In this document: positions 26,754 to 35,122 of the stretch, in pieces
Layout of the letters: each line of letters starts with the position of its first letter
Position numbering within the stretch: the stretch's first letter is position 1
NCBI RefSeq assembly: GCF_008632955.1
Contig: NZ_CP043959.1
Span: 5,208,001 to 5,272,000, forward strand
Length of the DNA: 64,000 bases
Source of the DNA: Streptomyces tendae
Lineage (GTDB): Bacteria > Actinomycetota > Actinomycetes > Streptomycetales > Streptomycetaceae
Reading direction: 5' to 3'
Notes under the pieces: model-generated
What the model was told of the DNA's origin: nothing
The model's input: the letters and a program-made list of their open reading frames with translations, nothing else
Database searches by the model: none
Made by a program: the position numbers and the translations under genes

Positions 26754-27677
26754 CTAGGCCTGCGGGGGGTGGTGCAGGCCCAGGTTCTCGTAGATTTCCA
26801 GCGTCGCCGTGGAGTTGTTGAGCGTGATGAAGTGCAGACCGGGCACTCCCTCGGCCAGCAGCCGCGCGCAGAACTCCGTGGCGAAGTCGATACCGATGGA
26901 GCGTACCGCCGCCGGATCGTCCTTCGCTGTGAGGATCCGCTCTTTGAGGGCGTCGGGGAACGCCGCGTTACTGAGCTGTGGCAACCGTTCCAGCATCTTC
27001 ACACTGGTCACGGGCATGACCTCGGGGATCACGGGGGTCTCGCAGCCCGCCGCGTCGACTCGGTCACGCAGCCGCAGGTACGACTCGGGCTGGAAGAACA
27101 TCTGGGTGATCGCGTAGTCGGCGCCGGCCCGGCACTTGTCGACGAAGTGGGCGACGTCGGTGTCCCAGTCGGCCGACCGCGGGTGCATCTCGGGGAAGGC
27201 GGCGACGCCCACGCAGAAGTCGCCCGACTCCTTGATGAGCTCGACCAGTTCGGCCGCGTAGGTGAGGCCCTCGGGGTGCGGCACCCAGTCGGCCATCGGG
27301 TCGCCGGGCGGGTCGCCGCGCACGGCGAGCATGTTGCGGATCCCCGCGTCGGCGTACTGGCCGATGATGTTGCGCAGCTGGGCGACGGAGTGGTCCACCG
27401 CGGTGAGGTGCGCGACCGGGGTGAGGGTGGTGTCGGCGGCGATCTGCTCGGTCGCCTTCACCGTGCCGGCGCGGGTGGAGCCGCCGGCACCGTAGGTGAC
27501 GGAGACGAAGCTGGGCGCGACGGCCTCGACCCTGCGCAGCGCGTTCCACAGGTTGCGCTCGCCCTTCTCGGTCTTGGGGGCCCAGAACTCGAACGAGTAC
27601 GTCGTCTTCCCGGCGGCGAGCATGTCGCGCACGGTGCGTGCGCGGTCCGTCCTGGTGGATGCGGTTCCGAGGGCCAT
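26754..27677 (-). CDS. metF: Methylenetetrahydrofolate reductase
   Basis: FAD enzyme of 307 residues that reduces 5,10-methylene-THF to 5-methyl-THF for methionine synthesis. Family motifs run in order: TYSFEFWAPKTEKGERNLW, FVSVTYGAGGSTR, RNMLAVRGDPPGD and DYAITQMFFQPESY. PVIPEVMPVTS and GVPGLHFITLNNS close the barrel. The spacing from TAACCT (27689-27684) to the ATG is 6 nt, so the message is probably leaderless. TTGGGG, 17 bp further up, could be the -35 box. Confidence 0.96.
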   Translation of the reverse strand: MALGTASTRTDRARTVRDMLAAGKTTYSFEFWAPKTEKGERNLWNALRRVEAVAPSFVSVTYGAGGSTRAGTVKATEQIAADTTLTPVAHLTAVDHSVAQLRNIIGQYADAGIRNMLAVRGDPPGDPMADWVPHPEGLTYAAELVELIKESGDFCVGVAAFPEMHPRSADWDTDVAHFVDKCRAGADYAITQMFFQPESYLRLRDRVDAAGCETPVIPEVMPVTSVKMLERLPQLSNAAFPDALKERILTAKDDPAAVRSIGIDFATEFCARLLAEGVPGLHFITLNNSTATLEIYENLGLHHPPQA

Positions 27678-27683
27678 ACCGGC

Positions 27684-27712
27684 AGGTTAGCCACGGTGCG
27701 ACGGTCCCCCAA
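27684..27712 (-). promoter_or_regulatory. Promoter of metF
   Basis: On the minus strand TTGGGG (27712-27707), 17 bp, TAACCT (27689-27684), then 6 nt to the start codon. Transcription would start at or one base from the ATG. Confidence 0.5.
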
Positions 27713-27747
27713 CCAGAAGCGGGATATTTGTCTGATTTGCCGACTTG

Positions 27748-27766
27748 CTGTCCACACTGTGGACAA
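27748..27766. promoter_or_regulatory. Inverted pair of DnaA-type boxes
   Basis: TGTCCACA-C-TGTGGACA forms a perfect inverted repeat (27749-27765). Read outward, the right half is TTGTCCACA, identical to the Streptomyces DnaA box, and the left half CTGTCCACA differs at one base. It lies between metF and thiE. DnaA binding or another regulator of this palindrome are both possible. Confidence 0.4.
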
Positions 27767-27806
27767 ACTTGAGACGCCGTGGGCTTCCGCGCCGGGCGGC
27801 CGGGGG

Positions 27807-28465
27807 TCAGCCCGCGTCCGCGGCCTCCCGCACCCGGCGGGCCAGTGCGGAGGCGGCCGCACCCGGGTCGTCGGCCTCGGTGAGGGCGCGGACCACGACC
27901 ACCCTGCGGGCACCGGCGTCCAGCACCTGGTCGAGGTTGGCCAGGTCGATCCCGCCGATGGCGAACCAGGGGCGGTCGGTGCCGAGCCCTGCGGCGTGGC
28001 GGACCAGGTCCAGGCCGGGGGCGTGGCGGCCGGGCTTGGTGGGGGTGGGCCAGCAGGGGCCGGTGCAGAAGTAGTCCACGCCGGGCTGGACGGCGGCCGC
28101 GGCGGCCTCGGACCCGGCGTGGGTGGAGCGGCCGATCAGGACGTCGCCGCCGAGGATCGCGCGGGCGGCGGGGACGGGCAGGTCGCCCTGGCCGAGGTGG
28201 AGCACGTCGGCGCGGGCGGCGTGGGCCACGTCGGCGCGGTCGTTGACCGCGAGGAGCTTGCCGTGCCGGGCACAGGCGTCGGCGACGACCGCCAGGTGCT
28301 CCAGCTCCTCGGCGGCCTCCATGCCCTTGTCCCTCAGCTGCACGATGTCGACGCCGCCGGCGAGCACGGCGTCCAGGAACTCCGGGAGGTCCCCCGGCGC
28401 TTACGGGCGTCGGTGCACAGGTAGACGCGGGCATCGGCCAGCCGGGTGCGCACGGTGTCGGTCAT
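27807..28465 (-). pseudogene. thiE: Thiamine-phosphate synthase, frameshifted as sequenced
   Basis: ThiE joins the thiazole and pyrimidine moieties to thiamine phosphate. The gene starts MTDTVRTRLADARVYLCTDARKRRG in one frame and continues LAGGVDIVQLRDKGMEAAEE in another. The junction is at a run of five C on the plus strand (28391-28395). Adding one base there restores GDLPEFLDAVLAGG and a full protein of about 219 residues. The rest is intact, including VNDRADVA, HLGQGDLP and FAIGGIDLANL. As written the protein would be truncated, or would start late without its first strand. A sequencing slip is as likely as a true mutation. No TPP riboswitch is seen ahead of it. Confidence 0.9.
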
Positions 28466-28917
28466 GGGGTCCCCCCGAAACGGTCTCGACGGCACGGGCC
28501 CGTCGGACCCGCGCATACCGGCAGCCCCGGCCCACCACGGCCGGCCCCTGCCGCCGGAACCCTATGCGGTACCTCCGCCGTCGGTCGCAAAGGGCGCACT
28601 GACGACCGCCCCCTCGGGGGCGCGGGGAACCGCGCGACCGGCCCCGACGCACGGCGCACCCCCAACCCCGCAGCGGCACCGCTTCCAGGGGCGCCGGGAA
28701 CCGCGCCACCCGATCGAACGCCACACCCGCGACCGCGCAGCGACGGCCCCTTCCAGGGCGCGGCGCGGGGACGCGCGACCGGCCACGGGGAACCCGCACG
28801 GCCCGGCGCACCACGCGATGACCGCGTCGCCCGGCGCAGCGCACCGCGCCAACGGCGACCCGCCGGCCAGGGCACCGGGCCCCGGCCGGCGGGGGACGCC
28901 GGCGGGTGGGCGGGGGT
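28466..28917. repeat. Gene-free interval with diverged GGGGAAC repeat copies
   Basis: About 450 bp between thiE and the upstream Rv2175c-type gene. Diverged copies of the family core occur near 28613-28640 (GGGGCGCGGGGAACCGCGCG), 28687-28712 and 28755-28780, each followed by ACCGGCC-like or ACCCG words. The rest is GC-rich and non-coding. The ribosome site of thiE (GGGGGGA) lies at the left end. Confidence 0.6.
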
Positions 28918-29283
28918 TCAGACTGCGAGGGCCTGCGCCCGGCGCTTCACCTCCGTGCCACGGTTCTCGCTCAGCGCCTGCGCGGGCGTGCCCGGCAGGC
29001 TGGGGTCGGGAGTGAAGAGCCACTCCAGCATCTCTTCGACCGTGAAGCCGTCGTCCCGCAGGAGCGTCAGGGTCCCGGTCAGGCCCTTGACGATCTTGTC
29101 CCCGTCGATGAAGTCGGCGGGGACGTGCAGCGCGCGGTTCTCACCCCGGCGTACGGCGATGAGCTGGCCGTCCTTGACCAGCTGCCGGACGCGCGTCACC
29201 TCGACGCCGAACTGTTCGGCGATGTCGGGAAGGGTGAGCCAGGCGGGGACGAGAGCATCGATCTTTGCGTCAATCTCGGTCAC
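28918..29283 (-). CDS. Rv2175c-type DNA-binding protein
   Basis: Small protein of 121 residues with an N-terminal winged helix-turn-helix (LTLPDIAEQFGVEVTRVRQL, about 16-35). The C-terminal domain (about 60-121) resembles the Rv2175c family of mycobacteria, where the protein is a DNA-binding substrate of a PASTA-type Ser/Thr kinase. A PASTA kinase gene lies about 4 kb away. The N-terminal Thr-containing tail used for phosphorylation in mycobacteria is short or missing here. Targets are unknown. Confidence 0.85.
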   Translation of the reverse strand: MTEIDAKIDALVPAWLTLPDIAEQFGVEVTRVRQLVKDGQLIAVRRGENRALHVPADFIDGDKIVKGLTGTLTLLRDDGFTVEEMLEWLFTPDPSLPGTPAQALSENRGTEVKRRAQALAV

Positions 29284-29370
29284 GGGACAAGCCTGCCACC
29301 TGCCACCGACAGTCGGAAGCCGACCCCGTCCGGCCGGGCGGGCGCGTCGCGCGAGGACGCGCGCCCGGGG

Positions 29371-30600
29371 TCACGCCGCCGCCGACTTCAGCGGCCGCGC
29401 CGGGTCCGCCACCCGCTCGGGGTCCATCGCGGCGCCCGCCTCGATCAGCCGGCGTCCCTGCGCCAGGTCCCGGGGCCGTCCCACCGCGAGCAGCGCGACC
29501 AGACGGTCCCCACGCAGCCAGCACACGCTCCACGCGGGACCGGCCGGGTCCCCGCGCCACACGGTGCGGTCGGCGTCCGCGTGGTGGCCCGCGTACTGCA
29601 CGAACCGGCCGAACTGCTCGGACCAGAAGTACGGCACCGGGTCGTACACCTCGCCGCCCCCGCCGACGATGTTCGCGGCGACCGTACGGGGGCCCTGGAG
29701 GGCGTTGTCCCAGTGGTGGACCAGCAGGCGCTCGCCGTAGCGGCCGGACGGGAAGGACGCGCAGTCGCCGACGGCGTACACGTCGGGCAGGGAGGTCGCC
29801 AGGTGCTCGTCGGCGACGACCTCACCGTGCGTGCCGAGGGCGATCCCGGAGCCGGTCAGCCAGGCCGTGGCGGGGCGGGCCCCGATGCCCACGACCACCG
29901 CGCCGGCGGGCAGCCGCGTGCCGTCGTCGAGGACCACGGCACCGGACTCGACGGCCCGTACGCGCGCGTGGGTGCGCAGCGTGACCCCGGCCTCCGCGTA
30001 CCAGGCGGCCATCGGCGCGGCGACCTCGGCGGGCAGCGCCCCGATCAGCGGCCGCTCCTCGGCCTCGACGACGGTGACCGCGCAGCCGGCCTCGCGGGCC
30101 GCCGTGGCGAACTCCGCGCCGATCCAGCCGGCGCCGACCACCACGACGTCGTGCTGCGCCGCGAGCACCGGCCGCAGCCGTGCCGCGTCGTCCAGGGTGC
30201 GCAGCAGATGCACGCCGGGGACGCCCTCGGTGCCGGGCAGCCGGAGCGGTTCCGCGCCGGTGGCGAGCACCAGCACGTCGTAGGGGACGGGCCCGGCCTC
30301 GGTGTCCAGTTCGTGGTCGCCGGGGCGCAGGCCCAGCACCTCGCAGCCCAGCCGCAGCACGATGCCGAGCTCCTCGAAGTCCACGTCGAACGCGGAGCTC
30401 TCGGCCGTGCCCAGCAGCACCGCCTTCGACAACGGCGGCCGGTCGTACGGCTGGTGGGGCTCGGCCCCGATCAACGTCACCTCGCCGTCGAATCCCTGTT
30501 CCCGCAGCGCGGCCGCGGTCTGCACGCCCGCCATGCCCGCGCCCGCCACCACGACCCGCCGCGGCGCGGCCCCTCCCGGTTCCTGCGTCTGCTCGCTCAC
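29371..30600 (-). CDS. NAD(P)/FAD oxidoreductase, ferredoxin-reductase type
   Basis: Flavoprotein of 409 residues resembling ferredoxin/rubredoxin reductases of the ThcD/BphA4 type. It has an FAD fold VVVAGAGMAGVQTAAAL, then DRPPLSKAVLLG, LATGAEPLRLPG, and a second NAD fold VVVVGAGWIGAEFATAA. DVYAVGDCASF is the FAD C-terminal motif, and a reductase C-terminal domain ends the chain. GTG 30600 is the first plausible start; the frame extends upstream only as antisense of the thiO leader. The electron acceptor is unknown. It diverges from the thiOSG operon. Confidence 0.9.
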   Translation of the reverse strand: MSEQTQEPGGAAPRRVVVAGAGMAGVQTAAALREQGFDGEVTLIGAEPHQPYDRPPLSKAVLLGTAESSAFDVDFEELGIVLRLGCEVLGLRPGDHELDTEAGPVPYDVLVLATGAEPLRLPGTEGVPGVHLLRTLDDAARLRPVLAAQHDVVVVGAGWIGAEFATAAREAGCAVTVVEAEERPLIGALPAEVAAPMAAWYAEAGVTLRTHARVRAVESGAVVLDDGTRLPAGAVVVGIGARPATAWLTGSGIALGTHGEVVADEHLATSLPDVYAVGDCASFPSGRYGERLLVHHWDNALQGPRTVAANIVGGGGEVYDPVPYFWSEQFGRFVQYAGHHADADRTVWRGDPAGPAWSVCWLRGDRLVALLAVGRPRDLAQGRRLIEAGAAMDPERVADPARPLKSAAA

Positions 30601-30713
30601 CCGCTCACCATAGACACCCGGGCCCGCCGCGCCGGACCCTCGCCGCCGCCGCACCGGACCGCCGGCACTCCTCCCCCGCGAGGGGTCCCGCCGCCTCTCG
30701 CCCGCGGGGTCCC

Positions 30714-30743
30714 TTACGGGTGCCGCGCGCAGCGGGCTAGGGT
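30714..30743 (+). promoter_or_regulatory. Promoter of thiOSG
   Basis: TTACGG (30714-30719), 18-bp spacer, TAGGGT (30738-30743). Transcription would begin near 30750, just before the TPP aptamer. Confidence 0.5.
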
Positions 30744-30759
30744 GGCCCGCGTACACGCA

Positions 30760-30851
30760 CTCGCGGGAGTCCGGACGCACCGGGCTGAGAGGGAGGCTGG
30801 CGGCCTCCGACCGTACGAACCTGATCCGGGTCATGCCGGCGAAGGGAGGGG
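30760..30851 (+). promoter_or_regulatory. TPP riboswitch (THI element)
   Basis: The conserved TPP aptamer elements appear in order: CGGGAG at 30764, CTGAGAGGGA at 30785-30794, and the stretch GAACCTGATCCGGGTCATGC followed by GGCGAAGGGAGG. The purine-rich GGGAGG at its 3' edge is also the only ribosome site of thiO, 11 nt before the ATG. TPP binding would therefore hide it, giving translational control. No separate terminator is seen before thiO. Confidence 0.93.
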
Positions 30852-30861
30852 CTGGACGCCC

Positions 30862-32028
30862 ATGTCGCCCACGCGTACCGCAGACGTCCTCGTCGTCGGG
30901 GGCGGGATCATCGGTCTGGTCACGGCCTGGCGGGCCGCGCAGACCGGGCTCGCCACGGCCGTCGTGGACCCCGAGCCGGGCGGCGGCGCCGCCCGGGTGG
31001 CCGCCGGGATGCTGGCCGCCGTCACCGAGCTGCACCACGGCGAGCAGACGCTGCTGGGCCTCAGCCTGGCCTCGGCACGCCGCTACCCGGCCTTCGCCGC
31101 CGAGCTGACCGAGTACACCGGCCAGGACCTCGGCTACCGCCGCAGCGGCACCCTCGCCGTGGCGCTGGACGCCGACGACCGCGCGCATCTGCGCGAGCTG
31201 CACGCCCTGCACCGGCGCTCCGGCCTGGACTCGCAGTGGCTGTCCGGACGGGAGTGCCGGCGCCTGGAACCGATGCTCGCGCCGGGCGTGCGCGGCGGGC
31301 TACGGGTGGACGGCGACCACCAGATCGACCCCAGACGGCTGGCGTCCGCCCTCATGACCGCCTGCGAGCGGGCCGGTGTCACCCTCCACCGCACGTGGGC
31401 CGAGCGGCTGGTCGTCGCCGGCGACCGGGCGCGCGGCGTCGTCACCGCGGCCGGTGACGAGCTGGGCGCGGGCCAGGTGGTGCTCGCCGCGGGCAGCTGG
31501 AGCGGCAGGCTGGCGGGCGTCCCGGAGGACGTGCTGCCCCCGGTGCGGCCGGTCAAGGGACAGGTGCTGCGGCTGGCGATGCCCGACCGGCCCGAGCCCT
31601 TCCTGAGCCGCACGGTGCGGGCCGTGGTGCGCGGCAGCCACGTCTACCTGGTGCCGCGCGAGAACGGCGAGCTGGTGATCGGCGCGACCAGCGAGGAAAT
31701 GGGCTGGGACACCACCGTCACGGCGGGCGGCGTCTACGAGCTGCTGCGCGACGCCCACGAGCTGGTCCCCGGCATCACCGAGCTGCCGCTGACCGAGACG
31801 ATCGCCGGTCTGCGCCCGGGCTCCCCCGACAACGCGCCGCTGCTCGGCCCGACGCGGCTCGCGGGACTGTTGCTGGCCACCGGCCACCACCGCAACGGCG
31901 TCCTGCTGACGCCCGTCACCGGCGACGCCATGGCACGGGCGCTGACCACCGGCGACCTGCCCCAGGAGGCCCTCCCCTTCACGCCCCGGCGCTTCGGCGC
32001 CCCTGTCCTCGCGGAGCAGCCCGTATGA
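30862..32028 (+). CDS. thiO: Glycine oxidase ThiO
   Basis: FAD-dependent amine oxidase of 388 residues that makes the glycine imine used in thiazole synthesis. It has an N-terminal fold DVLVVGGGIIGLVTAWRAA and then AARVAAGMLAAVTE, typical of ThiO. PVKGQVLRL and HVYLVPRENGELVIGATSEE come next, and the C-terminal FAD site is ATGHHRNGVLLTPVTG. It is the first gene behind the TPP riboswitch and overlaps thiS as ATGA, so all three thi genes share the same control. Confidence 0.94.
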   Translation: MSPTRTADVLVVGGGIIGLVTAWRAAQTGLATAVVDPEPGGGAARVAAGMLAAVTELHHGEQTLLGLSLASARRYPAFAAELTEYTGQDLGYRRSGTLAVALDADDRAHLRELHALHRRSGLDSQWLSGRECRRLEPMLAPGVRGGLRVDGDHQIDPRRLASALMTACERAGVTLHRTWAERLVVAGDRARGVVTAAGDELGAGQVVLAAGSWSGRLAGVPEDVLPPVRPVKGQVLRLAMPDRPEPFLSRTVRAVVRGSHVYLVPRENGELVIGATSEEMGWDTTVTAGGVYELLRDAHELVPGITELPLTETIAGLRPGSPDNAPLLGPTRLAGLLLATGHHRNGVLLTPVTGDAMARALTTGDLPQEALPFTPRRFGAPVLAEQPV

Positions 32029-32240
32029 ACACCCGGGTCACCACCGTCACCGTCAACGGCGAGCCCCGCCGGTTCCCGCCCGGCACGGCCCTGGACGTCG
32101 TCGTCAGGTCGCTCACCGCCGCCCCTTCGGGGGTGGCCGCGGCCCTCAACGAAACCGTCGTCCCGCGCGCCCAGTGGCCCGCCACCCCCCTGACCGAAGG
32201 GGACCGGGTGGAGGTCCTCACCGCAGTCCAAGGAGGCTGA
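32025..32240 (+). CDS. thiS: ThiS, sulfur carrier protein
   Basis: Ubiquitin-like protein of 71 residues ending in Gly-Gly, where the thiocarboxylate forms that donates sulfur to the thiazole. It carries the VTVNGEPRRFPPGTALDVVV N-terminus and VAAALNETVVPRAQW. The protein is slightly longer than E. coli ThiS because of a short N-terminal addition. It overlaps the thiO stop and is 2 bp from the thiG start. Confidence 0.95.
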   Translation: MNTRVTTVTVNGEPRRFPPGTALDVVVRSLTAAPSGVAAALNETVVPRAQWPATPLTEGDRVEVLTAVQGG

Positions 32241-32242
32241 CC

Positions 32243-33037
32243 GTGGCCGACGATCCCTTCGTCCTCGGCGGCCGGACCTTGACGTCCCGCCTGATCATGG
32301 GGACCGGCGGGGCGCCGAGCCTCGACGTGCTGGAGCGGGCGCTGGTGGCGTCCGGGACGGAGCTGACGACCGTCGCCATGCGGCGGGTGGACCCCTCGGT
32401 GCACGGGTCCGTGCTGTCGGTGCTGCGGAAGCTGGGCATCGGGGTGCTGCCGAACACCGCCGGGTGCTTCACCGCCGGGGAGGCCGTGCTCACCGCGCGG
32501 CTGGCCCGGGAGGCGCTCGGCACCGATCTGGTGAAGCTGGAGGTCATCGCCGACGAGCGCACCCTGCTGCCGGACCCGGTCGAGCTGCTGGACGCGGCGG
32601 AGACGCTGGTCGACGACGGGTTCACGGTCCTGCCGTACACCAACGACGACCCGGTGCTGGCCCGGAAGCTGGAGGACGTGGGCTGTGCGGCGGTGATGCC
32701 GCTGGGCTCGCCGATCGGGTCGGGTCTGGGCATCCGCAACCCGCACAACTTCGAGCTGATCGTGGAGCGGGCCGGGGTGCCGGTGATCCTGGACGCCGGG
32801 GCGGGCACCGCCTCCGACGTGGCGCTGGCGATGGAGCTGGGCTGCGCGGGCGTGATGCTGGCGTCCGCCGTCACCCGCGCCCAGGAGCCGGTGCTGATGG
32901 CCTCCGCGATGCGGGGCGCGGTGGAGGCGGGACGGCTCGCGCGGCGGGCGGGACGCATCCCCCGGCGGCACTTCGCGCAGGCCTCCTCCCCCGTCGGGGG
33001 CCGGGCCGCGCTGGACCCGGAGCGGCCCGCCTTCTGA
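32243..33037 (+). CDS. thiG: Thiazole synthase ThiG
   Basis: TIM-barrel enzyme of 264 residues that builds the thiazole phosphate from deoxyxylulose phosphate, dehydroglycine and the ThiS thiocarboxylate. FVLGGRTLTSRLIMGTGG opens the protein, and LPNTAGCFTAGEAV, VKLEVIADERTLLPD and PLGSPIGSGLGIRNP follow, covering the Schiff-base lysine and phosphate sites. VILDAGAGTASDVALAMELG is also complete. GTG 32243 is set by AAGGAGG 6 nt upstream; the longer frame starting inside thiS is not real. Confidence 0.96.
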   Translation: MADDPFVLGGRTLTSRLIMGTGGAPSLDVLERALVASGTELTTVAMRRVDPSVHGSVLSVLRKLGIGVLPNTAGCFTAGEAVLTARLAREALGTDLVKLEVIADERTLLPDPVELLDAAETLVDDGFTVLPYTNDDPVLARKLEDVGCAAVMPLGSPIGSGLGIRNPHNFELIVERAGVPVILDAGAGTASDVALAMELGCAGVMLASAVTRAQEPVLMASAMRGAVEAGRLARRAGRIPRRHFAQASSPVGGRAALDPERPAF

Positions 33038-33136
33038 CCCCCGTGTCCCGGCCGTGTTCGGACGCGGTCGGGTAACACAGGTCACAGGTCCGCTCCAACG
33101 GCGGTTGATCGGGCCGGGACTGTCCTCGCGGACTCG

Positions 33137-33142
33137 TAGACT
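33137..33142 (+). promoter_or_regulatory. -10 box at the start of the PASTA kinase gene
   Basis: TAGACT ends 6 nt before the GTG start and no ribosome site is visible, so the message is probably leaderless. No good -35 box is seen at the right distance. Confidence 0.45.
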
Positions 33143-33148
33143 CGCTGC

Positions 33149-35074
33149 GTGGACACGACCCTTCAGGACCCGCTGGTCGGGCAGGTGCTCGACGGCCGCT
33201 ACCGCGTCGACGCGCGGATCGCCGTCGGCGGGATGGCCACGGTCTACCGGGCCCTGGACACCCGTCTCGACCGCGTCCTCGCGCTCAAGGTGATGCACCC
33301 CTCGCTCGCCTCCGACGCCTCCTTCGTGGAGCGCTTCATCCGCGAGGCCAAGTCCGTCGCCCGGCTGGCCCACCCCAACGTCGTCCAGGTCTTCGACCAG
33401 GGCGCCGACGGGGCGTACGTCTACCTGGCGATGGAGTACATCGCGGGCTGCACCCTGCGCGACGTGCTGCGGGAGCGCGGGGCGCTCCAGGCGCGGGCCG
33501 CGCTGGACATCCTGGAGCCGGTGCTGGCCGCGCTGGGCGCCGCCCACCGGGCCGGGTTCGTGCACCGCGACATGAAGCCGGAGAACGTGCTGATCGGGGA
33601 CGACGGCCGGGTCAAGGTCGCCGACTTCGGGCTGGTCCGCTCGGTGGACACGGTGACCAACAGCACGGGCACCGTGCTCGGTACGGTGTCGTACCTCGCG
33701 CCGGAGCAGATAGAGCACGGCACCGCCGACCCCCGCGTCGACGTGTACGCCTGCGGCATCCTGCTGTACGAGATGCTGACCGGTGAGAAGCCGCACGACG
33801 GCGACTCCCCCGCGATCGTCCTCTACAAGCACCTGCACGACGACGTGCCGCCGCCCTCGGCGGCCGTGCCCGGTCTGGCCCCCGCGCTGGACCAGCTGGT
33901 CGCGGCGGCGACCGCGCGTGACCCCGGGGCCCGCCCGGCCGACGCGGTGGCGCTGTTCGCCCGGACCCGTGAGACGCGCGGCCGGCTCAGCGACGAGCAG
34001 CTCGACGCGATGCCCCCGCAGGCGCTCACCTCCGAGCACGACAACGCCGACGACCGCACCAGCGTCATCCCCCGCGCGCTCACCGTGCCGCGCCCCCTCC
34101 CGGTGAACGAGGACGACGGCACGGATGCGGTGAACCGGACCAGCCGTTTCCGCTCCCCGCCGCCGCTGCCGCCCCGCCGCCGTACGGCGCTGCGGCGCGG
34201 ACCCGCGGCGATCGTGGTGGCCGTGCTGCTGGTGCTGGGCCTCGGCGCGGGCGTCTGGTACATCAACTCCGGGCAGTTCACCAAGGTCCCGCCGCTGCTG
34301 TCGAAGACCGAGCAGGAGGCCCGGGACCGGCTCGCCGAGGCCGGCCTCGACGTCGGTGAGGTCAAGGAGCAGTACAGCGACTCCGTCGAGCGGGGCAAGG
34401 TGATCGGCACCGACCCGGCGGCGGGCGCCCGCGTCCGCGGCAGCGCCTCGGTGTCGCTGACGCTGTCCAAGGGGCCGCAGACCGTGCGGGTGCCCGACCT
34501 GGACGGCTATCCGCTGGACAAGGCGCGCTCGCTGCTGGAGGACGAGGGCCTGGAGCCGGGCATGGTCACCCGCGAGTTCAGCGACTCCGTGCCCAAGGAC
34601 GCGGTGGTCTCCACCGAGCCGGGCAAGGGCACGAAGGTCCGCGCGGGCTCGGCGGTGAAGCTGACCGTGAGCAAGGGCAGCCCCGTGGACCTGCCCGACG
34701 TGACCGGTGACGACCCCGAGGACGCGCGCGCCGAGCTGGAGGAGGCCGGACTGAAGGTGGAGATCGCCTCCGAGCGGGTCACCTCGGAGCACGACGCGGG
34801 CACGGTGGCCCGGCAGACCCCGGGGGCCGGCGGGCAGGCCGCGGAGGGCGACACCGTCACCCTCACGCTGTCCAAGGGGCCGGAGATGGTCGAGGTGCCG
34901 GACGTCGTCGGCGACAGCGTGGACGAGGCCCGGGAGAAGCTGGAGGGCGCCGGGTTCGGGGTGAAGGAGGACCGCGGCCTGCTGGGCCTGTTCGGCGACA
35001 CCGTCAAGGACCAGTCGGTGGACGGCGGCGAGACCGCCCCCAAGGGCTCGACGATCACCCTCCGGATCAGGTGA
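33149..35074 (+). CDS. PASTA-domain Ser/Thr protein kinase (PknB/PrkC type)
   Basis: Transmembrane kinase of 641 residues. The cytoplasmic catalytic domain (about 17-275) has the Gly loop IAVGGMATVY, Lys47, HRDMKPEN (Asp141) and DFG (159-161). SYLAPEQIE follows, then a juxtamembrane linker, one membrane helix (about 350-372) and four extracellular PASTA repeats of about 67 residues each (from about 376 to the end). PASTA domains bind muropeptides or lipid II, so it probably senses cell-wall state. It may be the orthologue of S. coelicolor PkaF, a name given from memory. All kinase residues are intact. Confidence 0.95.
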   Translation: MDTTLQDPLVGQVLDGRYRVDARIAVGGMATVYRALDTRLDRVLALKVMHPSLASDASFVERFIREAKSVARLAHPNVVQVFDQGADGAYVYLAMEYIAGCTLRDVLRERGALQARAALDILEPVLAALGAAHRAGFVHRDMKPENVLIGDDGRVKVADFGLVRSVDTVTNSTGTVLGTVSYLAPEQIEHGTADPRVDVYACGILLYEMLTGEKPHDGDSPAIVLYKHLHDDVPPPSAAVPGLAPALDQLVAAATARDPGARPADAVALFARTRETRGRLSDEQLDAMPPQALTSEHDNADDRTSVIPRALTVPRPLPVNEDDGTDAVNRTSRFRSPPPLPPRRRTALRRGPAAIVVAVLLVLGLGAGVWYINSGQFTKVPPLLSKTEQEARDRLAEAGLDVGEVKEQYSDSVERGKVIGTDPAAGARVRGSASVSLTLSKGPQTVRVPDLDGYPLDKARSLLEDEGLEPGMVTREFSDSVPKDAVVSTEPGKGTKVRAGSAVKLTVSKGSPVDLPDVTGDDPEDARAELEEAGLKVEIASERVTSEHDAGTVARQTPGAGGQAAEGDTVTLTLSKGPEMVEVPDVVGDSVDEAREKLEGAGFGVKEDRGLLGLFGDTVKDQSVDGGETAPKGSTITLRIR

Positions 35075-35122
35075 CGGAGGGGGCCGTCCGGGTGACGCGC
35101 GCGTCCGTGCCACCCTTGACGG

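Noticed and set aside
28466..28917. Second TPP riboswitch before thiE
   Set aside because: No CTGAGA or GAACCTGATC element is present; only repeat-family copies are seen.
28906..32028. A 1040-codon plus-strand frame running into thiO
   Set aside because: Only the last 388 codons are ThiO. The rest is antisense to two minus genes and crosses the TPP riboswitch; it is open only because high GC leaves few stops.
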